Part shown: piece after piece, positions 54,448-64,000 of the stretch
Layout: each line of letters opens with the position of its first letter
How positions within the stretch are numbered: the stretch's first letter is position 1
DNA from: Blepharisma japonicum
Taxonomy: Eukaryota > Ciliophora > Heterotrichea > Heterotrichida > Blepharismidae
Direction of reading: 5' to 3'
DNA length: 64,000 nucleotides
NCBI GenBank assembly: GCA_949751835.1
Contig: CATKHK010000024.1
Span: 186,001-250,000 of the forward strand
Position numbers and translations under genes: made by a program
The notes under the pieces: model-generated
Databases searched by the model: none
What the model was told of the DNA's origin: nothing
The model's input: the letters and a program-made list of their open reading frames with translations, nothing else

Positions 54448-55293
54448 ATGGTATTCTTTTTAAGAAAAAGTTTTTCTACTTCCATCAAAGCTCCAAAAAT
54501 TTGCAACTTAGATTGACTTTATGCCTCAGGAAAAAAAAGTACAAGCTCAATAAAGCTTATTGACTCTGTTCCGGCCTTTAAATCGGAACTGACTAAATTT
54601 GCTCAAGGGGCAATTTGGCAAAAAAACGATGTAACATTTCACATATTTAAAGAAGAAGAGCTTCTAAAATATCGTGAGATCATTGCAGAATGCTTTACTC
54701 AGCACTCTTCATTTAGAAAATATATTGATTTCACCTTTGATGACTTTATTGAGCATGTACTCCCTGAGTATGATGAGCAATCAGACTTTTTGAAATATAG
54801 CGTGGCTGCTAAGGTTGATGGAAAACTAGCAGGGGTTTACTATAGCTTATCATGGGGATCAAAGCCCGAACACCCAATTTATACGAAGCCAAATTCTAAA
54901 GAAGTGTGGAAGAAATTTGATAACTTTGGAACCATTTTGCATGACTCTATTCCTTTTGATTTTCGCCAACCTGATGAAAAAGGAAGATTGCCTCCAGGTG
55001 CCTTAAATCCAAATTCTGTTCTCTATTTGTCCCATACAGGAGTTCTTCCCGCCTATCAAGGAAAAAATTTATCATATGACTTGATATTTCTCAGCGCAGC
55101 TCTTGGATACTTGAATGGGCTTCAGTATGCAATGTTGGTAAGCTTTGACGCAAGAGCTTCTTTTATAAATAAAATCGGAGGAGTTTCTTTTAAGCCAATT
55201 TATTTGAGAGACTTCGAGGTTGACGGAGTTCGCCAGTATCCAACTGCAACAGAAAATGACTATGCCGCATGCTGTTTTCTGAATTTATCTTAA
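54448..55293 (+). CDS. GNAT-like protein, subfamily B, copy 8, 281 aa
   Basis: The only whole B-type member. It begins MVFFLRKSFSTSIKAPK, a basic, Ser-rich start of mitochondrial-presequence type, then ICNLDWLYASGKK (Trp = TGA). The C-terminal GNAT-like part reads GVLPAYQGKNLSYDLIFL, then a helix AALGYLNGLQYAML and SFINKIGGVSFKPIYLRDFEVDG. SLSWGS and EVWKKF have TGG where A-type copies have TGA. It has the same length as the A copies and ends CCFLNLS and TAA. Its persistence while sister B copies decay suggests it is the functional one. The substrate is unknown. Confidence 0.65.
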
Positions 55294-55459
55294 GGCTATA
55301 GTATTAAGTTGTTATCAAAAATTGTCTTAATTTCTAAAAATAATTTTGGAAACTACAATGCATATTGTTTTTAAGATAATTTTGTAAAGGTATAGTAATT
55401 CGCTATTTAACTAAAAAGGGTTTTAATCTTTTAATGCTAAACATTTTTTAAGCTTAAAA

Positions 55460-55945
55460 TTTAAGAGAATAAAATTTTCACAAACTTTCAGGTGCACTGT
55501 TATATGATCCAACAGTTTTGAGGCGTTTTAGGAAGTTTTATGGGAAGAAAACTGGTTACAGCACGAATTGGAAAACATTGGATGTTTTTATCTTCAATTA
55601 TTGTATGATTTTTTTTTTTTATTTTTTTCCTTGTTTATAGGATTTTTAGTGTATCATATATTTAGGCTATTGCTTTAATTTCTGTATATCAATTTTTATT
55701 CCACTATAGGTACAATATGAATTATTGTTCCAGAATTATTTTCAGTAAATGAAAGAGACACTTTTATAGGCTGATTTTTACTCTTGCAAAACATAGCAGG
55801 ATTTGTAGCGCCAACAATTATAGGAAGTTGTCTTAGTTTAGGAGGAAATCCGGCTGCACTTTCTGCAATTTCACTTTCTCTTTTAATAGCAGGATTTTTT
55901 TAATATTTTTAATAGAAATAAAACACAACAAAGTCCAAATTTAAT
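55460..55945 (+). pseudogene. Internally deleted MFS transporter copy
   Basis: After the B-type 3' flank, the sequence passes from the region just upstream of an MFS start codon directly into the last third of the transporter (matching about 52,770-53,237). Most of the gene is missing. The remaining part is frameshifted, with a T-run expansion near 55,615 and a deletion near 55,700. It keeps recognisable GWFLL and APTIIGSCLSLGG codons. It lies immediately downstream of GNAT-like copy 8, as the whole MFS gene lies downstream of copy 6. Confidence 0.82.
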
Positions 55946-55988
55946 TTAATATAAAAAAAACTTTTATCAGCTTAATATAATAAATTTA

Positions 55989-58900
55989 TTAATCACTTTC
56001 ACTTTTTGGTTCTTCTTCTGCTGGAAGATCTGATTCAATTCTTGGCCTAAAACTGCCATAATCTTCTCTATATTCTCTAATTGTATCAAATTCTGTGCTT
56101 GGAGAAGTGATAACTCTACTTTGTCCCCATCCTGCTGGTGCATATGGAAAACCTGGGGTATGTCTTAAGTCCCATTCAAGCTTTGAGTCTTCTCCATCGA
56201 TTTTAATTTCTTCTATAGCAATTTCTGGAGGAGTTGCATCTTCTTGCACTACTCTTTGGTTCATCTCCATTCCTGCTTCACCAATTTTGAAGCCAAAATC
56301 TATTTTATCTCATTTTATTACTTTTTCAAAAGTCAGTAATTTCTCATCGAAATTGGTTTTCATTATTTTTTGTAAAGACTCAATTTTTGACATTGATCCA
56401 CTCATAGAGACATCATCTAAATTGATAGATATTTTACTATCAATTTTCCATTGATGCTCGAGTAATGGCTGAGAATTAAAAGGAATTGCGATGCTTAATT
56501 CGGCTGAGCCAAGCTTCGCAATTTTTTTAGTTTTATCATTTAATTTTGTAAAAGCTTTGACATCATGAATTTTGATGCTTACTGTATCACAGTAAACAAA
56601 TGATGAAGGGTTGTAAGAATCTTGAATGGGATATTTGCTCTCAATTAATTCTACATCACTTGTAATGTTTTTAGGAGTTTTAAACTTTGCATCACCTTCT
56701 CCTGTTAAAACCCTAACTTCTTGAAATACTGCTATTACCATATCATTTCCATTGGAATCTGTTGGAATAGAAACTGTCCCATTTGTTGCTATAACTCTCA
56801 CTACATAATTCTTTGATGGAGCTTTTGCAACCTTCCTTGCGCTCTTTTCGAAATCCTTAATAGATTTTATGAATTGAATTAATTCTTCAACAAATCTGTT
56901 AACCATTATGAGCTTAGCATCCTTTATTAGGATTAATATTTGTTTATCTGCTTTATTGATAGTAATTAGAGTTGAATAATCTTTGCTCTGCTCTACGAGT
57001 TGAGAATAAAGACATTTTACAGGTAAAATTTCAATTTTTTTCAAAAATAAATGAACATTTCTGGAAGAAACCTCATATTCATAGATACCTTCTTTTAATG
57101 GCGAATTATCAATGGTATCTTTAGTAAGAGAGTCTATATATTTAGTGAGAATTTCTTTTGGTGTATTCTGATGCAAAAATAAATTGTGAATTTTTAAAAC
57201 TCCTATAAGCGTTGAATTGTTTTTAATTTGAATAAGAGCAATTCCAACATTTAATATAAGTTGCAGGCGATCTGAATTTTCTGGTTTTTTTTTAATTTCT
57301 TTGACAAGAATATTTCGACTGAAATTTTCTTGTTTACTGTTGAAAATTTTCATGGTAGTTTCTATATTGGCCGTATGAACAATTTGAATCAATTTTTTTA
57401 TAATAGAGCATTCAATTAAAATTCCGATTGGTAAAATAGATATTAAAACTTCGCTGAAATCATCAAAATTTCCTTGAATTCTTATTCTCTTATTGAAAAC
57501 TCTCGGAATAGTAATATTTTCAAATCTATATTCACTTGGGCAGGCCAATATTAGTACTGGAGGCTCGTCTAACGTAAATACTTGCACAGACTTAATATCA
57601 GTTAACAATTTATAATGCGCTGACGAGCTATTAATAATTAATTCGCCTCCATTTTCCCTGGCTTTAGTATCTTTAAAATTTTCAATGTTAGTCACTATTT
57701 CATTTAGTCTGAAGTTTAGGCATCCCAGGACATTTATTGCCAAAGAGTTTATTTTCAATGCAACTTCATGATGAAATGTTATAGAATTTTCTTTATTTTT
57801 TTCTAAAGTGGACTGCAGGAAGTCTGGGATTGATTTTGTGGGGGACTTGTTGATTTTTATCTTATTTAAGCTGAATTCGAGTGGAAATTCATTGAAATTA
57901 ATTAGAAGGTTCATTTCCATTAAATTGAGTTTAAATCGAGCATTTTTTGACTTATATTTGATAGCTGTTAGTTTATTTTTGAGTGAAAATGAGTTTGCAA
58001 TACTAAAAGACTGTTCCAACATTCCCAAAGCCTCTAACAAAGGAGATGAACAGTTTTCTAAAATAATGTGCAAACGGATAGAGTCAATAAAAATATTAGC
58101 AAAAACTTCATTATCCAAGATAAAATAAGTGCTTTGCTTTCTTCCATACTTAGATAAATGAGATGCGGATTTAGCAAGCTGGCTAGGCATTTTTTGCAAA
58201 GATTGCCTTTCAGGTACAAGCTGCTCTTTCTTATCTCATGCTGTTTCAATGAAAATGTCTGTATTATTTAATTCTTTTATCTTAAATAGTTGATACATTT
58301 GAACAGAATCATCTGAAGTAAGAGTAGAAAAAAATTGAGAATAAAATGGCAAAAATGGAAGTAAATAGTGAGGAATGTGAGGAGAAACGCTTAAATGGCC
58401 AGTACCTGGTGAAATCAATAATTGCTCACCATGCTTATTACTTCCAAATATATCAGATATAAAGCAATTAACTCTTCTTGTGAAGAGTTTTTCTTTAATA
58501 AAAATCACCGCTTGCTCTAATTTAATTTGAAAATTTGGCTCGTTTTTGGCTTCTATTTCAATTTTTATGGCATTCTTTGTTTCAATTCCCATAGTAATTG
58601 TGATAATTTTGTTTAATTTTATGTGCTTTATCAAGCAGTGGCGGCATCTCTGTCTATTTGCCTTATAATGATCAGTTTGATATTTCATCAACAGTCTTGT
58701 AGCCATTTTTTTATCCAAATCAAACAACCTCTTCCTGTATTCTTCAATTTGATTTGAAAAGACTTCTTTATAGTCTGATGTTTCCTGTATTGGGGAATCG
58801 ACTTCAATACTTATAATATAAGAGAGGAGCGGAGTAATTTCAGGTTTATATAAGAATTCTACAAATGGGATTTTAACATCGATAAAGGTTGCAGGCATAA

Positions 58901-61900
58901 CAGGGTGAGATTTTACTATACAATCTTTTAATTCTACCTGGAAACTTGTATTCAGTATTACTGCTTGGTTAATGCTTACAATAATTTCTGAAATTTCTAT
59001 GGCTAGATTGTCGTATAAAGTTGGATCCATATATCGATTATCAATTGTAAATTGCCTTTGTTCGTAAACCGAAAGTGGTATATTGCCTATTTCACTTCTC
59101 TTCGCTCTATGAATAATTGTATTTAATAGCACAACATTTGTTATGGGCTCTGATTTATATGATTTGAAATTCTTGGCTTCAAATAGGCAAATCGTAATAT
59201 TAGAAAAATGTGCCATAATCTCTATATTACTTTTTGCTTCCAAAGCTCGGTATGTATCAGCTAGCAGGGTGTTAGGGTTTCTTTCTCAATTTTTTAAAAT
59301 TTCGTAAACAAAGGCGACATCTCGAGGAATTGATTCTAAAGTCTTGAGAAAAGTTGACTGAAAAATCGGCTTTTTGATCATTTCAGGAGGGCTAGGGAGG
59401 CTAATTCAAGATAAAAGAGATGAAAGACAGAAATTTGACAATAAGATTGTAATTGGATATAAAGCAACGTCAACTATTCCACTACTAATGGATTCTTTAA
59501 GATCAGTTTTTTTTCTTGAAATATCGAGAACAATACTAAAATTAGGATTTTCTGACTGCACTGAGTATATAATGGATTTAGATAAATATCTAAAGAAATA
59601 CCGGATACTATTTCTCAGATAAAAAGGTAAAATTTCTGTTAAAAAATAAGTCTCGATTGAATTAACGACGATTTTAAGTTTTTCAATATCAGCAGATTTA
59701 TTAAATGTAGCCTTTAATTCGCTTGAAATATGAATACTGTTTGGTCCGGTTATGAATCTTTCAATCATTGCTTTAGGTAATCTTCAATGTGATCCGCAAA
59801 CACAATAAACTTCATCATTTCCAACTTCCCTCATGTGAGCCATTATTTCAAATTCCTCTAGCAATCCAATATCTCTCATAAAATGTCTTAGACACCATCT
59901 TGGAGAATTGTCCATTTCGTCTTCCTTTTCTTTTTCCTTATCCTTTTCCTTTCTTTTAAAAATCACATTATCGAGCCAGTTCTTATAAAAATAAATATCG
60001 CATACTGGCTTAGTATCCATTTGCTGATATTTTATGTTTTCTGGTTTTAAATTATATGTTAATGACATAGGGTCAATTACTTGTATATTATCAATCATGA
60101 TTGGTTGGGTCGTTTTAATGCTATCAGATCCAATCATTATTTTTCCTTTGAGTTTTTGCAATAAAACCATAAAGATTGTCTGCTCTTTTACAATATTTTG
60201 CTCATATGGGTCATCATATTGATTTTTATAGCCCACTGACCCAATACTGTACATTTCTTCACCATATTCAATGGCAGTGTCTCTCATTTTTATTAGGGGC
60301 ATCAATCTTATCCTCGGAGGTCCCATTCTTTTGAAGCCTTCAACTTTGAAATTGACTTTTTCATTGTCGGCGCTTTCAACAACGGTGCCATAATTAGTTA
60401 GAAGTCTGCTTTGTGTAGCTTTGGAGCTATTTTGATTCTTTTTACCATGCTCAACTGGGCTGCATTTTGAGCAACAACAGTTTTCTTTTGAGATTATATT
60501 AAATGCAGGCAATGGAGAGCATTTTAATCTCTGCAAGTAAAAGATGATCTTATCAATATCAAGTTCAATATAAAGATTATGCTTAGTTGTAGAGTCATTT
60601 TCTTGTTTTGTAGTAAATTCTGTTGATTCTTCATTATCTTCTCCGAGATTTTTATTATGATGCTCAATCAAGTGAGAATGCCATTCTTTAAGATGATTTT
60701 TAATATCTTTAATTTTTTTCTCCTCTTCACTTTCTTCTCCAGCCTTTTTTTCATTTGAGCTTTCTTCAAATCTGTAAGGATGCATTTTTCATGCTTCTAG
60801 TCTAATGCCTTCAAGAGCTTTGGCTCTCAAAACTATTAATTCATCATAAGAAAACAGCTCTTCAATTTCTCTTAATTTTTCTTCTTCATCTACTTTTAGT
60901 GGCTGAAGCCATGGTGCATGAACAATTTTTTGCTTTCTTTTGTAAAGTTCCAAGTATTGATCTTTTTTACGCTTTGAGAAATAAAGGTTCATGATGTTGA
61001 CTCTTCTGTCAAATTTTGCAGATTTAACAATAAACTGCCACCATTTGTCCTTCTCTGTTTTTATTGATTCAGTTGGCTTAAAAGAATAATATTTCATGAA
61101 AGGACCTCGTGAATTTAAAAGGTAAATTAATCCTTCAATAAAATATCTTTGATATTCATTTATCGCAATCTCAATGGTTTTTTCTACTTTTATAAAAATG
61201 CGATGAGCAATTGCGTTTAATCCATCACTTGCATTTAGAGTTAATTCTATATGTATATCACAAGGTCTAAGCAAAAAATTTCTTTCGCTGACTTTCATTT
61301 CATCATATATTGACTCCAAATCAGTATCTTTTTCGAAATTAATTGGGTCGCACATCATGGAGATTGAAAATTCCCTGATTTCTGCAGTTAATTTAAACCC
61401 ATCAGATTCAGAATCGTTGGATTTCACTATTTCAATATTATTCACCAATATCATCACTAAGCAAGGATACCCCAAAATCTGTAAAGCTTCTGTGTCTTGG
61501 TAATATATCCCTAAATGATTGATTTTTATTTTCACTTGTCTAAGTGCAGGAATAAATCATTTTGAAATATTTTTTGACAGCCAACTTTGGCTACGATATA
61601 CTGAGCTTTGCTTTTCTTCTCAATTACTCAATCGTTGCAACTTAAATTCTTGAGCTTGCTGACGAGTTCAGCTACGAATTGGACTGGGGTTTAAGACTAA
61701 GCGAAGTTTATCTATGACAAGCTTTATTTTTGGGTCTCGAGTGATTGTGAGAATTATTTGTTTAACAACAGAAGTGCTGTGGACAGCAATTGGAAGATAT
61801 AAATCATCTAATGCAGTTTGACGGATCTTAACATCTTCAAGCCTGATTTCCAAGTGGGATAAGCTGCTGCTTTCTTTAATCTGCCCTCCATGTATATATT

Positions 61901-61952
61901 TTGATAGTTTTTCCTTAATTTTTTCATAAGCGTATTCAAGCAGCTTGAACAT
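55989..61952 (-). CDS. Chorein-N / bridge-like lipid-transfer protein (VPS13/BLTP superfamily), 1,987 aa
   Basis: These proteins form long hydrophobic grooves that move phospholipids between membranes at contact sites. The N-terminus shows the chorein pattern: MFKLLEYAYEKIKEKLSKYI, then LSHLEIRLEDVKIRQTALDDLYLPIAVHS (about 28-56), matching the VPS13 order of a helix, a short strand, and the 'aL..L.lP..v' segment. The rest is long beta-rich sequence with repeated amphipathic strands and charged loops (for example EKEKEDE near 60,000), as expected for repeating-beta-groove modules. All 5,964 nt are one frame with TGA as Trp and no intron. The C-terminal ~90 residues are unusual: acidic with HTPGFPYAPAGWGQ and ending EEEPKSESD. 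Which subfamily it belongs to (VPS13, BLTP2 or BLTP3) cannot be settled by eye. Confidence 0.75.
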
Positions 61953-62208
61953 TTTAATTTAATAATTGCTGTAGTTTTTGCATAAAATTAAATAAAAATT
62001 ACTAAAATATTTAATATAATTATTGTTTGAGATCAATTATAGATAGTTTAGAAGGACTATAATAATTGAAACAAAATTTTTCTAGACATTAAAGTTAAAA
62101 GGCCAGAAATAGGAAAATTTATTCAATTCTGCTTGAGATAGGAAAAAAATCAACAGATCTATAACAATTTTCAACTAAACCTGATCTTCATAGGAATGAA
62201 AATTAAAC

Positions 62209-62643
62209 TTAATAAGTATCTCCTTCGTTAGGTTGAGCAAGCCTCTTATTAGCACCTGAATTCATGTCTTTTCTAAGCTCTACTAAGATGGTCTCCATTG
62301 TATATTGTGAGGTCCAATTTCCAAGAATTCTAAAGCTGGCTGGGTCAACAGCTCCATTATGAGGGTTCACACTGCTCATATTGATTTTGGTTATAAACTG
62401 CACTTGTGGAGCTTCTTGAGGATAATTTGGACCACAGTGAAATCTGACTTGATACATGCGGTTTTCATGCACACCACCAGGCGGGCCAATTATCATTCCA
62501 GTCCAGCTGCTTAAAGTGATGTCATCACCTCTGTCAAGGCCATAGCTCACATTAGGATCACCTAAGCCATGTTCTCCTTTTTCAAGTTCGTCAAGGAGTC
62601 TGAAATTTCTTGGAACTAAATATTAAGTACCTGCTGACTGCAT
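62209..62643 (-). CDS. UBE2V: UBE2V/Mms2-type ubiquitin E2 variant, 139 aa, one 15-nt intron
   Basis: This is the catalytically inactive partner of Ubc13 that directs Lys63-linked ubiquitin chains in DNA damage tolerance and signalling. The protein reads [31 protein letters not shown], then WTGMIIGPPGGVHENRMY, FHCGPNYPQEAPQVQFITKINM, and ends AQPNEGDTY, aligning end to end with Mms2. The active-site Cys region is replaced (ILGNWTSQYT), as expected for a UEV. Exon 1 is 62631-62643 (13 nt) and exon 2 is 62209-62615 (TAA). The Val after MQSA and the family's conserved PRNFRLL block are only joined after removal of the 15-nt intron. Confidence 0.93.
62616..62630 (-). other. 15-nt intron (phase 1)
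   Basis: Coding strand gtacttaatatttag, splitting a Val codon (G|TT) after only 13 nt of coding sequence. If retained, it gives an in-frame TAA. Confidence 0.9.
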
Positions 62644-62781
62644 TTTATGAATTATATCAAATCATAATATTATGATGTAAAAATTAATTTTAAGTAATTT
62701 ATTCTTAAAGAAAATAAATGCATGAAAGCATGCAACATAAACTAAAATATAATTCTATAAAGATGAAATAGGAAATATCAA

Positions 62782-63882
62782 TTAGTTCCTTACACAAACA
62801 TGCGCTTCGTGATCAGCATTGAGCCCTTTTTTGCAGTCAAAACAAAAATATTTGGCTCCTCTGCATAATACTGAATTACACACCATAAATTTGCATCCTG
62901 TAACTCTTTCAATTGGCTGTTTGCATCACGGGCAATTAACCCAATTATTTTGATTCATCAGTTCATTAAACTTTATATCGGCTTGATCATTTTCAGCTTT
63001 CCATTTTGCATATGCTTCACAAGTATTTCCTTTGTGGGGCTTATCTTTACACTTTGGACATGATTCATGGTTGCAGAATTCACATTTATATTCTTCTAAA
63101 TTGCTAGGCAATAAGAGCAAATTTTCACATCCAGGCCCTGGGCATTGAAAATAAATTTCCTTAGCATCTTCTCCAGTAGGTTGCCATCCAGTAATTGAAA
63201 ATTTTAAATATTTTTGGAAAGTTTGGTCATCTACTAAATATTTGATGATGTTTACATCAATAGCCACATCGCAATCGTTTGGGCATTTTAAATTTTTGTC
63301 GTCAACTTTTCTTTCATCAATATTTGTTTTGAGATGCCCTGATAAACAAATTTTACAAAATCTATGATCGCATTCTAGTGTAATGCCATCTTTGATTTGA
63401 TGATTTTCTAAACATATAAGGCATTGGAAATTTAATAATTTATCTCGTTCTTCAAATAGCAATTTATTGAAAGCCTCTCGTCCACCATATGCAGCAATAA
63501 TTAAATTCTCAGGAATTATGTTGAAGCAGGAAGGGCATACACTTAATTCTTTTCAGTCCAAAATATTTCCGAGTGTCATATCTTCAATTAAGGCTTTTAA
63601 GCATTGCTCATTGCAAAATACATGCGATGCAGAGCATGGAAGTCGTACTGAATTTTCTAATTCAGAAACATGGATTTGCTTTTTACATTTTAGGCAAGCA
63701 TGATAGCGAATGGTGACTGCTACATTTACCTCAAAGTTCGTATATTTCAGTAATTTGCTAAAAGGTTCGAGAACATCTCTGAGGTGCTCTTTATTATTTT
63801 TTCCAGATGATATATATCTTGATAAAGAGTCCAAAGTGTTTTGCATATCAATTTCTGTTTGATTAAACCTTTGCTCATCCAT
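62782..63882 (-). CDS. RBR (RING-between-RING) E3 ubiquitin ligase, 366 aa
   Basis: RBR ligases pass ubiquitin through a Cys in RING2. RING1 is at about 146-190 (FQCLICLENHQIKDGITLEC, HRFCKICL, CPNDC). The IBR is at about 236-285 (YFQCPGPGCENLLLL, YKCEFCNHESCPKCKDKPHKGNTC). RING2 is at about 318-355 (NCPWCKQPIERVTGCKFMVC, then CFDCKKGL), with the expected catalytic Cys in the TGC position. An N-terminal Cys-rich part (HACLKCKKQIHVSE, SASHVFCNEQCLK, CPSCFNIIPE) looks like an extra zinc module. Trp codons in ILDWKEL and NCPWCKQ are TGA. It ends at TAA 62782-62784. Start: the ATG at 63882; only ~118 bp remain to the window edge, where I see no further gene. Confidence 0.9.
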
Positions 63883-64000
63883 ATTATAGAAATTTTATTA
63901 GTTTTTAAAATTCTAATTTCTATTATGATTACCTTGAAAAAGGCAAGAATTTCATGCAAGAAATTGAGCTATTAATCCATAGTTTTTATTTTGAAATAAT

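Noticed and set aside
1-64000. The ubiquitin-related genes (HECT, RBR, RING/TRAF, UBE2V, USP, ubiquitin-like) as one functional cluster
   Set aside because: They are scattered among unrelated genes with separate transcription units; ubiquitin genes are abundant in any eukaryote.

Overview
The window is ciliate macronuclear-type DNA, and heterotrich (most likely Blepharisma) is the best fit. Three things in the sequence point there. (1) TGA is read as tryptophan throughout: many conserved proteins stay in one frame only if TGA is sense, at positions where the families have Trp (a MAP kinase D-I-W-S, an ABCC transporter, a WW domain). Paralogues in the window carry TGA and TGG at the same codon. 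TAA and TAG are the only terminators. (2) Introns are 15 nt long with GTA...AG ends. Four are supported by protein-level continuity, and all four would add an in-frame TAA or TAG if retained. (3) The DNA is AT-rich, intergenic gaps are short, and some genes are very long and intronless. The species name is inference.

Layout. Positions 1-19,341 carry a CEP164-like basal-body protein (cut by the window edge) with a decayed copy of its 5' end beside it, an unknown 264-aa protein, a 4,097-aa intronless HECT ubiquitin ligase, an ERK-type MAP kinase, two plus-strand genes (one LITAF-like), and a WD40 protein. Positions 19,768-27,352 carry a run of minus-strand genes: a USP53/54-like deubiquitinase with a zinc-finger tail, the eRF1 methyltransferase N6AMT1/Mtq2, a 12-TM sugar-type transporter, a probably N-myristoylated disordered protein, a YEATS protein, and an aquaporin with NPT in both pore loops. 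Positions 28,443-39,512 carry an ABCC exporter, a zinc-finger protein, a frameshifted ubiquitin-like gene, a Kelch-like protein, an organellar-type RsuA/RluB pseudouridine synthase, a RING/TRAF-finger protein and a SHAQKYF Myb protein.

Positions about 39,660-55,945 form a rearranged accessory island. It holds a multicopy family of 281-aa GNAT-like proteins with a presequence-like N-terminus. There are two subfamilies (A and B), each with its own conserved 5' flank. Three copies are whole (40,308; 47,241; 54,448). Two are split by inserts of about 0.97 and 0.68 kb, each bounded by 14-17 bp direct repeats of the target. Three are decayed or truncated. A decayed MULE (Mutator-like) DNA transposon and a whole MFS transporter also lie here. 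So do secondary fragments of that transporter and of the neighbouring bridge-like lipid-transfer gene, which reveal a segmental duplication of GNAT-MFS-BLTP.

Positions 55,989-64,000 return to conserved minus-strand genes: a 1,987-aa chorein/VPS13-like lipid-transfer protein, the Ubc13 partner UBE2V/Mms2, and an RBR ubiquitin ligase. Ubiquitin functions recur (HECT, RBR, RING/TRAF, UBE2V, USP, ubiquitin-like), but the genes are scattered and I see no evidence that they form one unit. No tRNA, rRNA, CRISPR array or telomere was seen.
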